This document shows positions 1-6,000 of a stretch of DNA of 6,047 nucleotides, in pieces. Numbering within the stretch: position 1 is the first letter of the stretch; each line of letters starts with the position of its first letter. The stretch covers positions 1-6,047 of the forward strand of contig CAJKFZ010000163.1 in the NCBI GenBank assembly GCA_905199285.1, written 5' to 3'. The position numbers were made by a program, and so were the translations under genes. Below the pieces are notes generated by a model. The model was not told the DNA's origin and made no database searches. It saw only the letters and a program-made list of their open reading frames with translations. The DNA is from an uncultured Ruminococcus sp. GTDB taxonomy: Bacteria > Bacillota > Clostridia > Oscillospirales > Ruminococcaceae.

Positions 1-1
1 T

Positions 2-985
2 ATCGTCGTTTCTCACGACCGTCATTTTCTTAATAATGTCTGCACCCATATCGTTGATATCGACTACAATAAAATCAAAATGTACGTCGGAAACTATGAA
101 TTCTGGTACGAATCAAGTCAGCTCATTCAGCGTATGATAAAGCAGCAGAACAAGAAAAACGAGGAAAAAATCAAGGAACTTAAAGATTTTATCGCAAGAT
201 TTTCGGCAAATAAATCAAAGTCTAATCAGGCAACTTCAAGACGTAAGCTTATTGAAAAGCTCACAGTTGAGGAACTCCCGGCTTCAAGCAGAAGATACCC
301 GTTTATCGGTTTCGATATGGACAGGGAGCTTGGCAAGGATATTCTTCAGGTAGAGGGACTCACTAAAACGGTTGACGGTGTTAAGCTTCTTGATAACGTA
401 AGCTTTACTCTCGGAAGAACCGACAAGGTCGCTTTTATCGGTGAGAGCGAACAGGCAATAACCATGCTTTTCAAAATTCTTAACGAAGAGGAAGAGCCTG
501 ATTCAGGAACGTTCAAATGGGGAGTTTCGGTAACATCTTCATATATGCCTGTTGACAACTCTGAGTATTTTAATGGCTGCGAGCTTTCTATCCTTGATTG
601 GATACGTCAGTATTCGGTTAAGGATGAAACTGAAACGTATCTGCGTGGATTCCTCGGAAGAATGCTTTTCTCCGGCGACGACGTGTATAAGCCTGTAAAC
701 GTGCTTTCGGGAGGAGAAAAGGTTCGTTGTATGTTTTCAAGAATGATGCTTTTTGGTTCAAATGTTCTCATGCTCGACAGACCGACCAATCATCTTGATC
801 TTGAAAGTATTACAGCTGTTAACAACAGTCTTGTGAACTTCAAGGGAGTCGTTCTGCTTGCTTCCCACGACCACGAGATACTCCAGACTACGGCAAACCG
901 TATTATTGAAATAACTCCCGACGGATGTATAGACAGACAGGGAACATACGAAGAATTTATTGAGTTTAAGAAAAATAATAATTAA
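2..985 (+). CDS. ABC-F family ATPase, YbiT/YkpA-like, C-terminal part (5' truncated by window)
   Basis: The frame is open from base 2, so the gene begins before the window; the first in-frame ATG (80) is internal. About 327 residues are visible, against roughly 530-540 in the family. In order: the end of the first ABC domain with its switch histidine (VVSHDRHF, His codon 14-16); the charged helical inter-domain linker typical of ABC-F proteins (about 95-265); and the second ABC domain (about 340-930). The second domain keeps the signature LSGGE (704-718), the D of Walker B (776-778), PTNHLDLES after it, and the switch histidine (866-868). Its Walker A reads GESEQAIT (440-463), with Ile in place of the nucleotide-binding Lys, and Arg (779-781) replaces the catalytic Glu. 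There are no membrane segments, which fits a soluble ABC-F protein. Family knowledge suggests action on ribosomes or translation rather than transport. The YbiT/YkpA-like assignment rests on recalled motifs such as DSGTFKWGV and ESITAVNN. The exact role, resistance or housekeeping, cannot be told. Confidence 0.92.
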   Translation: MVVSHDRHFLNNVCTHIVDIDYNKIKMYVGNYEFWYESSQLIQRMIKQQNKKNEEKIKELKDFIARFSANKSKSNQATSRRKLIEKLTVEELPASSRRYPFIGFDMDRELGKDILQVEGLTKTVDGVKLLDNVSFTLGRTDKVAFIGESEQAITMLFKILNEEEEPDSGTFKWGVSVTSSYMPVDNSEYFNGCELSILDWIRQYSVKDETETYLRGFLGRMLFSGDDVYKPVNVLSGGEKVRCMFSRMMLFGSNVLMLDRPTNHLDLESITAVNNSLVNFKGVVLLASHDHEILQTTANRIIEITPDGCIDRQGTYEEFIEFKKNNN

Positions 986-990
986 GGAGA
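984..990 (+). promoter_or_regulatory. Ribosome binding site overlapping the upstream stop codon
   Basis: AAGGAGA begins within the TAA stop (983-985) of the ABC-F gene and lies 7 nt before the ATG at 998. I see no promoter in the 12-nt gap. The two genes are therefore very likely co-transcribed, with possible translational coupling. The site also fixes 998 as the start of the zinc-ribbon gene. Confidence 0.8.
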
Positions 991-997
991 AAAAATT

Positions 998-1507
998 ATG
1001 CAGTGTAAATATTGCGGACAGGAAATGAAAGCAGGTGCACAGTTCTGCGCAAACTGCGGAGCAAATAATGCTGATAATACAGGCTCATCATCTGAACCTA
1101 ACGCTCTTGGCGGCGAAATTACGATAAATGATTTTGACGGCAAGAAAAAGAAAAAATTCAATCTGCTTACTGCGATCGCAGTCGTACTTGTAATCGTTAT
1201 TGTAGCTGTAGTAAGATTTAGCAATCTTGATGCATACCGTGTTAAAGGCGGTCATCCGAATCTTTATCCAAATACAACATGGGAAGATGCTCTGAAAGAC
1301 GTATGTAAAAAGTCTAAATGGAAGTCTTATAAAGAGGACGGCGAAAGATACGTTAAATATACAGGAGTTGTAAAAAGTGACGGCGATAAGCTTGAGATCA
1401 TTTTTAAAATAAAGGGTGACGAATTTTCCATTGAGTCAATTGAAAAAGACGGAGATGATGTCAACATAATAAGCACTGTAAGGGACATTTTCTCAGGAGA
1501 TTTATAA
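998..1507 (+). CDS. Zinc-ribbon single-pass membrane protein with extracytoplasmic C-terminal domain
   Basis: The protein has 169 residues. Residues 1-22 form a zinc ribbon with paired cysteines C3/C6 and C17/C20 (CKYC and CANC). A polar linker follows, then a run of five lysines (49-53) and one hydrophobic segment (about 55-72). By the positive-inside rule the zinc ribbon is cytoplasmic and the C-terminal ~95 residues face outward. That outer domain, with TTWEDALKDV, SKWKSY, YVKYTGVV and IIFKIKGDEFSIESI, resembles from memory a small beta-rich domain found repeatedly in Clostridia zinc-ribbon proteins, where a T-x-x-x-A-(F/L) helix precedes a KW...F/Y strand; I do not know its function. The start is supported by AAGGAGA at 984-990. 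It follows the ABC-F gene by 12 nt and precedes a hairpin terminator, so it is probably the last gene of that operon. No enzyme motif is visible, and a sensory or anchoring role is only a guess. Confidence 0.85.
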   Translation: MQCKYCGQEMKAGAQFCANCGANNADNTGSSSEPNALGGEITINDFDGKKKKKFNLLTAIAVVLVIVIVAVVRFSNLDAYRVKGGHPNLYPNTTWEDALKDVCKKSKWKSYKEDGERYVKYTGVVKSDGDKLEIIFKIKGDEFSIESIEKDGDDVNIISTVRDIFSGDL

Positions 1508-1516
1508 AATGAAATT

Positions 1517-1546
1517 CCCCGATTCTCATGAATCGGGGTTTCTTTT
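1517..1546 (+). terminator. Rho-independent terminator of the ABC-F/zinc-ribbon operon
   Basis: A perfect 9-bp stem, CCCCGATTC (1517-1525) with GAATCGGGG (1530-1538), has a 4-nt loop TCAT and is followed by TTTCTTTT. It lies 10 nt after the zinc-ribbon stop codon. Read on the minus strand the same stem is followed by AATTTCATTTT, so it may also stop leftward transcription from the glycosyltransferase gene, though less efficiently because that T tract is interrupted. The loop contains that gene's stop codon. Confidence 0.88.
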
Positions 1547-2998
1547 ATACAAGTAATAATAAAAATTTTTTTCGTAATATGAAAATTCACTTTCCGTAAC
1601 GAAGGTGTAATTGGAGAACGACGGTTTATTTCCGTCAGAACTTCGTGCAACGATATAGTCCGGAATACCGTTTTCAACGTAATATTGCTGACCTGAAAGC
1701 ATCGTTTCAAGTCCGGTGTTATTGCGGCAGAAATATTTGAATTTGGGAACTATACTCGAAGCAAGATAAAATCCTCCGTCAAGAAAATCATAGTTGAGAA
1801 GAGTGGGATTTTCAGTCTGATTAATGATCTCTGCAAACTGATACTGAGGAAGCTCATTTTTTTTATATTTCATAAGGTAAATATTCGGACAAAGCAGAAA
1901 ACAGCTTCCGACACAGACTGTAAATGCTGTTCCTGAGCAGATAATAGTCGGCAGTTTTATTTTTTTTACCCTTTTTTCTGCAAACGAAATTATAGAAGCC
2001 ATTGAAATGGGAACAAATGATGCTAAAATAAGGGGATAGTAGCGGTAGCTGAGGTGACCTGCAAATACAAACAGAAAAGCGGTCAGCATAGTGATCACAG
2101 TATAAGTCAAGTCTGTACGATTCTTTTGAATCGCCGCAGTCAAGATTCCTATAGAAATCGCAGTGAATCCGATCGGCATGAAAGAATAGGTGAAAACGAA
2201 TCCGTTTTTTAGATTTTCGAGTAAGGAGGATTTTTCTTCCATGCCGCTGTAAACAAAGAGATTGTCATAAAAGTAGACTTCAAAAAGGCTTTGGAGCGAA
2301 TCGTTGGCTGCAAAGAATATGATTATCGGAATTGAAACTGCTCCTACTCCAAGAATTATCAGCGAACACATCCTTACGAGTTTTATTATATTTTTTCTAT
2401 AGAAAAAAACTGCTGTTAGAAAAAATCCTGCGTAAAATCCAAGCAGAGTGAATTTTGTCCACAAAATTATGCCGGAGAGAATACCGATAAAAAACGAATC
2501 ACGGTCGGATAATTCATTTTTTCCGCAAAATACTTTTAGTCCGATAAAGTACGAACATAGTATCAGCGGCATACAAAATTCTTCGGCGCTGTCACCGTGG
2601 CAGAAAGCCTTTGAAGCATAGATAACAGCGGCTGTCAGAGGAATTGCCCAGATATGACGTGATTTGCACTTAAACAGCAGTATTTTGTACGAAAGACAAA
2701 GAAACCATGAACAGAAAGCTGCTTCTATAAGAAAAACACCAAAAAAAGAATTGTCTGAAACGGTCGCTGCAAGAGCGTGGAGCAGATAAATTACAGGACC
2801 TTTATGCTCGAAAAGGTCACGGTAGGGCATTGCTCCTTTAAGCATTGCATGTCCGACGGTCATATAGCAGTTGGCGTCAGTCCAGTCGTTTATCGGATAG
2901 AGGGGCGATGATTTAGAGCATATCAGAATTGTCGTAAATGCGGTAATAAGAATAAAAATAAGCTCCGTATAACGGATTTTTGTGGATTTATCTGGCAT
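1526..2998 (-). CDS. Polytopic membrane glycosyltransferase, GT-C/GT39-like
   Basis: The protein has 490 residues. About a dozen hydrophobic segments span residues 12-371, roughly 12-28, 63-80, 84-107, 114-131, 141-158, 168-200, 208-230, 267-290, 297-314, 317-339 and 350-371. A soluble tail of about 115 residues follows. The first outer loop holds an acidic motif, NDWTDAN (D38 and D41), then PYRDLFEHKGP (58-68). This is the arrangement I associate with GT-C transferases, in which a loop-1 Asp is catalytic and the donor is a polyprenyl-phosphate sugar. The tail contains TLLNYDFLDGGFY, a pattern I recall from such proteins in Clostridia. It probably glycosylates a cell-envelope glycan, lipid or protein at the outer membrane face; the substrate is unknown. 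AAAGGAG (3006-3012) lies 7 nt upstream of the ATG and supports the start. The gene appears monocistronic. Its TGA stop lies in the loop of the opposing operon's terminator. Confidence 0.82.
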   Translation of the reverse strand: MPDKSTKIRYTELIFILITAFTTILICSKSSPLYPINDWTDANCYMTVGHAMLKGAMPYRDLFEHKGPVIYLLHALAATVSDNSFFGVFLIEAAFCSWFLCLSYKILLFKCKSRHIWAIPLTAAVIYASKAFCHGDSAEEFCMPLILCSYFIGLKVFCGKNELSDRDSFFIGILSGIILWTKFTLLGFYAGFFLTAVFFYRKNIIKLVRMCSLIILGVGAVSIPIIIFFAANDSLQSLFEVYFYDNLFVYSGMEEKSSLLENLKNGFVFTYSFMPIGFTAISIGILTAAIQKNRTDLTYTVITMLTAFLFVFAGHLSYRYYPLILASFVPISMASIISFAEKRVKKIKLPTIICSGTAFTVCVGSCFLLCPNIYLMKYKKNELPQYQFAEIINQTENPTLLNYDFLDGGFYLASSIVPKFKYFCRNNTGLETMLSGQQYYVENGIPDYIVARSSDGNKPSFSNYTFVTESEFSYYEKNFYYYLYKRNPDS

Positions 2999-3005
2999 TT
3001 TTCTA

Positions 3006-3012
3006 CTCCTTT
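3006..3012 (-). promoter_or_regulatory. Ribosome binding site of the glycosyltransferase gene
   Basis: On the minus strand AAAGGAG sits 7 nt before the ATG (2998-2996), an ideal spacing that decides the start of the glycosyltransferase gene. Confidence 0.8.
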
Positions 3013-3021
3013 AAAAAAATC

Positions 3022-3050
3022 TTTACAATAAAATGAAAATGTGATATAAT
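3022..3050 (+). promoter_or_regulatory. Near-consensus sigma-A promoter for ddh
   Basis: A -35 box TTTACA (3022-3027) and a perfect -10 box TATAAT (3045-3050) are separated by exactly 17 nt, and an extended -10 TG (3042-3043) is present. The expected transcription start is near 3056-3058, giving a leader of about 35 nt with AGGAGG at 3078-3083 before the ATG at 3092. The leader is too short for a lysine riboswitch, and I see none. Confidence 0.85.
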
Positions 3051-3073
3051 AAAGTTGTTTCTAAATTATATCA
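3042..3073. repeat. Perfect 9-bp inverted repeat within the divergent promoter region
   Basis: TGATATAAT (3042-3050) is mirrored by ATTATATCA (3065-3073) with 14 nt between the arms. The left arm is the extended -10 of the ddh promoter and the right arm is an equivalent extended -10 on the minus strand. It may be a pair of opposed -10 elements, an operator for a dimeric regulator, or coincidence in AT-rich DNA. Confidence 0.6.
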
Positions 3074-3092
3074 ATTCAGGAGGAATTTTCAA
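3046..3092 (-). promoter_or_regulatory. Candidate promoter(s) for the glycosyltransferase gene
   Basis: Two leftward options are visible. Option A has -35 TTGAAA (3087-3092), a 16-nt spacer and an extended -10 TGATATAAT (-10 box 3065-3070), with a start near 3058. Option B has -35 TTGATA (3069-3074), a 17-nt spacer and -10 TATTAT (3046-3051), with a start near 3039. Both overlap the ddh promoter or its start region, so polymerase could not use both directions at once. The sequence does not decide between them. Confidence 0.55.
3078..3083 (+). promoter_or_regulatory. Ribosome binding site of ddh
   Basis: A full AGGAGG anti-Shine-Dalgarno match lies 8 nt before the ATG at 3092. It is among the strongest sites in the window and predicts efficient translation. 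Confidence 0.85.
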
Positions 3093-4081
3093 TGAGCAAA
3101 ATCAGAATTGGAATTGCAGGCTACGGCAATCTTGGAAAAGGCGTTGAGCTTGCAATAAAACAAAATGACGATATGGAGCTTGCAGGCATCTTCACAAGAC
3201 GTGAGCCTTCAACTGTAAAACCGCTGACAGCAGACGCAAAGGTTTATAAGCTTGACGACGCCGAAAAAATGCAGGGCGATGTTGACGTTATGATAATCTG
3301 CGGAGGAAGCGCTACTGATCTTCCGGAGCAGACACCAGCGCTTGCAAAATATTTTAACGTTATCGACAGTTTCGATACTCATGCAAGAATTCCGGAGCAT
3401 TTCGCAAATGTTGATAAAGCCGCAAAGGAGAACGGTCATCTTGCACTTATTTCACTTGGCTGGGATCCGGGACTTTTCTCGCTCAACAGACTTTATGCTG
3501 AGTCGATTCTTCCGAACGGAAAGAGCTATACATTCTGGGGCAATGGCGTAAGTCAGGGACATTCCGACGCTATAAGACGTGTTGAAGGCGTTAAGAGAGG
3601 TATTCAGTATACTGTTCCGATCGAATCGGCTATGGACGCAGTTCGCAGTGGAAGTCAGCCGGAGCTTACAACTCGTCAGAAGCATTTAAGAGAGTGCTAC
3701 GTTGTTGCAGAAGAGGGCGCAGATCTTGCTAAGATCGAAGAAACTATCAAGGGCATGAAAAATTACTTTGATGAATATGATACAACAGTTAATTTCATTA
3801 CCGAAGAGGAATTTGACGCTGTTCACAATAAAATGCCCCACGGTGGATTTGTTATGAGAAGCGGCTTCACGGGCGATGGTGAAAAAACTCATCAGATGAT
3901 TGAGTATTCGCTTAAACTTGAATCAAATCCGGAATTCACGGCAAGCGTACTTATCTGCTATGCAAGAGCTTTGAGCCGACTCAAAGCAGAGGGTGCAACA
4001 GGCTGTAAAACCGCATTTGATATTGCTCCCGCATATCTTTCAAAACTTAGCGGAGAGGAACTCAGAGCCTCCATGCTTTAA
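3092..4081 (+). CDS. ddh: meso-Diaminopimelate D-dehydrogenase
   Basis: This cytosolic enzyme (EC 1.4.1.16) makes meso-diaminopimelate in one NADPH-dependent reductive amination of tetrahydrodipicolinate, bypassing the acyl-intermediate branches of lysine synthesis; meso-DAP feeds peptidoglycan cross-linking and lysine. The 329 residues match the usual ~320-330. The N-terminal Rossmann fold shows GYGNLGKG (10-17) and FTRR (34-37), whose arginines suit NADPH phosphate binding. The substrate region shows CGGSATDLPEQ (70-80), DSFDTH (92-97), SLGWDPG (121-127), the hallmark WGNGVSQGHSDAIRR (149-163), MPHGG (248-252) and NPEFTAS (279-285), all recognisable from the Corynebacterium glutamicum enzyme. 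No key residue seems missing. The start is set by AGGAGG (3078-3083), 8 nt upstream. The gene has its own strong promoter and terminator, so it is probably monocistronic and separate from any dap operon. Confidence 0.96.
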   Translation: MSKIRIGIAGYGNLGKGVELAIKQNDDMELAGIFTRREPSTVKPLTADAKVYKLDDAEKMQGDVDVMIICGGSATDLPEQTPALAKYFNVIDSFDTHARIPEHFANVDKAAKENGHLALISLGWDPGLFSLNRLYAESILPNGKSYTFWGNGVSQGHSDAIRRVEGVKRGIQYTVPIESAMDAVRSGSQPELTTRQKHLRECYVVAEEGADLAKIEETIKGMKNYFDEYDTTVNFITEEEFDAVHNKMPHGGFVMRSGFTGDGEKTHQMIEYSLKLESNPEFTASVLICYARALSRLKAEGATGCKTAFDIAPAYLSKLSGEELRASML

Positions 4082-4098
4082 GGAATCACTGACTGACG

Positions 4099-4141
4099 AA
4101 AAAACCTGAAGCTGACTTACGAAAGTAAGCCAGCTTCTTTT
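4099..4141. terminator. Bidirectional terminator shared by ddh and the GGDEF-like gene
   Basis: The hairpin pairs GAAGCTG (4108-4114) with CAGCTTC (4131-4137) and CTTAC (4116-4120) with GTAAG (4125-4129), with one A/C mismatch between the two helices. On the plus strand the loop is a GAAA (GNRA) tetraloop and TTTT follows at 4138-4141, which ends ddh transcription. On the minus strand the stem is followed by AGG and six Ts (4104-4099), which ends the GGDEF-like gene. It lies in the 58-nt gap between the converging stop codons. Confidence 0.88.
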
Positions 4142-5933
4142 ATATGTAGGCGTTTTTCTTCAGAAGAGCCGTAACCGTTCTTCCGATAATAGCGAGGTAA
4201 TTTATATCCGAAACCGCCCATTTTTTAAATCTGCCGATATAGCAGAAGGAGATCATCCCCTTGATAAGGCTGTCCTCTGTCATGAGATATTGAACTGCTC
4301 CTCCGATATTCTGCTCGGTCAGCTTGGCAAAAGCGGAGTCATCACGTCCCTCAAGCTCGTTAACATTGTCAATAACGAAAATGCCGTCACCGGAAAATCT
4401 CTCTGTATAGCGATTTTCAAAGAGGTAGGAAGCATTTTTGGATTGAGCGTTTCCGCAGCTTAAAATAAGATTCATGTCGTTTCCGGCAAAAACGCATATA
4501 TCGTCGATAGCGAACTGAGTGCGAATCTGCTCCAAAAGAACAGAAATATCGGGAATTCTTCCAAGAACAAGACTTTCGGCAAGCTGTCCGACAAATCCGA
4601 GTTTTTCAGTTGCGTTATCTTTTCCGCCGAGAAAAACGATTTTATTTTCAATATCCTTTTCAACAGGACCATGCTTTTCTATATCGTAGATAACATATCG
4701 GTTCTGACCTTTCTGCTGGGCGATATACAGAGCTTTATCCGCTTGCATAAAAAGTTCATCGTAATCCGAGCTGTCGACAGGATAAGTTGAAGCACCCATA
4801 GAACAGGTAAGACGGAAGTTTTCGAATCTGTCGGCGAAAGCAAACTCGGTGTTGGTTCGTATCGCACGGAGAATACCACGAAGATCCTCTTCATCTCTTG
4901 TATCTTCAAGAACGATGAGGAAACCGCTGCCGCTGATTCTTCCGGCAAGACCTCTTGTATTAATCTCAGTTTTAATGATTCCGGCGATAGTATAAATGAC
5001 TTCGTCGCCGAAAAGATGACCGTAACTGCTGTTTATTTCAGCAAAATTATCAATATCAACAATGACCAGATTTATGTTATACGAAGGTTTTTCAGCAAGA
5101 ATTTTCATAGCAAAAGAGGTTATGGCACGTTTATTGAGCAGTCCGGAGAGAGAATCTTTATTTGCTTCGAGAGCAAGATTTATATCTTTGCTTTTCTGAC
5201 GTGAGCTTACTACGGAAATGATACCGTTTACCTTTTTATGTTCAGGATCGTCATAACGGGTTGTACCTCGGAAAAGACAGAATTCTCTTGTTCTTCCGCC
5301 TGTCAGAACAGAAGATTCAAGCTCGTAATCAAATCGGTAAACTCCGTTTTTGATATCACGGCACAGGCTATTGAAAGTCTCAATATAACGTGGGGGGATG
5401 AATCCGGAATTTATGGCTTCTTTGCGCCAATTTTCAAGCTCCTCATCGAAGAGTATGATCTCACGGAAGCAATCGAACATATAAATGCGGATTTTTTTCG
5501 TTTCAAAGCTGTATTCAAATGCAAGATCGCTTATAAGACTGAGAATATGGCGGTATTCCGAGATTTTTCTTTCACGTATCAAAGAAAGCTTTTCAAGGGA
5601 AAAAACATCGCTGAAAGAGATGCTGAAAAGTGGCTCTTGCTCCTGAATATGTGAAATTTTTCTTACAGAAGCGAGAACATAGCGTGAATATCCGTTCAAT
5701 CCTTTCATACGGATAACGGTACGGCGAATTTCTCCGTCATTGACATTTTCAATACATTCAAGGATATTTGGAAAATCTTCGTCATAGATAGTACGTCGGA
5801 TAGAATATGTAACATCGTTGCCGAAATAGCTGAAAAAATACTCGTCTGCGCTTTGCGTATGCAAGCTTTTATCGACGACTACTCTTCCTATAAGATATAA
5901 TTTTTCATTCAGAAAATCAAAAGAATCATTCAT
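4140..5933 (-). CDS. Soluble PAS-PAS-GGDEF-GAF-like signalling protein with degenerate GGDEF motif
   Basis: The protein has 597 residues and no signal peptide or membrane segment, so it is cytosolic. Residues ~10-110 and ~125-245 look like two PAS-type folds (inferred from pattern; the second opens with SDLAFEYSFETKKI). A GGDEF-type domain spans ~255-418: DSLSGLLNKRA (260-270), VDIDNFAEIN (292-301, with the metal-site Asp293), GHLFGDE (305-311) and ADKALYIAQQKGQNRY (398-413). The active-site motif itself is SGSGF (334-338, bases 4920-4934) instead of GGDEF, so the catalytic acidic residue is gone, and the inhibitory RxxD site is absent too (NTRG at 325-328). Cyclase activity is therefore unlikely; a role as a nucleotide-binding or protein-interaction receptor is possible. 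Residues ~450-595 resemble a GAF domain placed after the GGDEF domain. AGGAGG (5941-5946), 7 nt upstream, supports the start. It has its own promoter and shares a terminator with ddh. Confidence 0.85.
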   Translation of the reverse strand: MNDSFDFLNEKLYLIGRVVVDKSLHTQSADEYFFSYFGNDVTYSIRRTIYDEDFPNILECIENVNDGEIRRTVIRMKGLNGYSRYVLASVRKISHIQEQEPLFSISFSDVFSLEKLSLIRERKISEYRHILSLISDLAFEYSFETKKIRIYMFDCFREIILFDEELENWRKEAINSGFIPPRYIETFNSLCRDIKNGVYRFDYELESSVLTGGRTREFCLFRGTTRYDDPEHKKVNGIISVVSSRQKSKDINLALEANKDSLSGLLNKRAITSFAMKILAEKPSYNINLVIVDIDNFAEINSSYGHLFGDEVIYTIAGIIKTEINTRGLAGRISGSGFLIVLEDTRDEEDLRGILRAIRTNTEFAFADRFENFRLTCSMGASTYPVDSSDYDELFMQADKALYIAQQKGQNRYVIYDIEKHGPVEKDIENKIVFLGGKDNATEKLGFVGQLAESLVLGRIPDISVLLEQIRTQFAIDDICVFAGNDMNLILSCGNAQSKNASYLFENRYTERFSGDGIFVIDNVNELEGRDDSAFAKLTEQNIGGAVQYLMTEDSLIKGMISFCYIGRFKKWAVSDINYLAIIGRTVTALLKKNAYI

Positions 5934-5940
5934 TGATCTG

Positions 5941-5946
5941 CCTCCT
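5941..5946 (-). promoter_or_regulatory. Ribosome binding site of the GGDEF-like gene
   Basis: On the minus strand a complete AGGAGG lies 7 nt before the ATG (5933-5931). A second ATG 4 nt downstream (5929-5927) is out of frame, so the site fixes the start. Confidence 0.82.
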
Positions 5947-5971
5947 TTCTATGAAAACAAGTTCATGATTA

Positions 5972-6000
5972 ATTATAACATGATAACAGAATAAGGTCAA
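5972..6000 (-). promoter_or_regulatory. Sigma-A promoter of the GGDEF-like gene
   Basis: On the minus strand a -35 box TTGACC (6000-5995), a 17-nt spacer and a perfect TATAAT (5977-5972) preceded by an extended -10 TG form a near-consensus promoter. Transcription should start near 5965, leaving a leader of about 30 nt with no room for a c-di-GMP riboswitch. AT-rich DNA beyond 6001 could act as an UP element. The rest of the 5934-6047 gap holds nothing else I can support. Confidence 0.82.

Noticed and set aside
80..82. ATG as the start of a 301-residue ABC protein
   Set aside because: The same frame is open upstream to base 2 and encodes the conserved end of the first ABC domain (VVSHDRHF), so this Met is internal and the gene is cut by the window edge.
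982..1224. 80-codon open frame on the minus strand with a hydrophobic composition
   Set aside because: It is the antisense of the zinc ribbon and its membrane segment; the Phe-rich and Thr-rich runs come from complementing lysine and AT-rich codons.
1327..1710. 127-codon open frame on the minus strand crossing the zinc-ribbon and glycosyltransferase 3' ends
   Set aside because: It overlaps two real genes and the terminator hairpin, and its product shows no protein family pattern.
2999..3091. Lysine riboswitch upstream of ddh
   Set aside because: The whole intergenic gap is 93 nt and the predicted leader about 35 nt, far shorter than a lysine aptamer.
5238..5654. 138-codon open frame on the plus strand
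   Set aside because: It lies wholly antisense to the well-supported GGDEF-like gene, shows no recognisable domain, and is best explained as a shadow frame.
5934..5971. c-di-GMP or other riboswitch ahead of the GGDEF-like gene
   Set aside because: The predicted transcription start near 5965 leaves only about 30 nt of leader, with no conserved structure visible.
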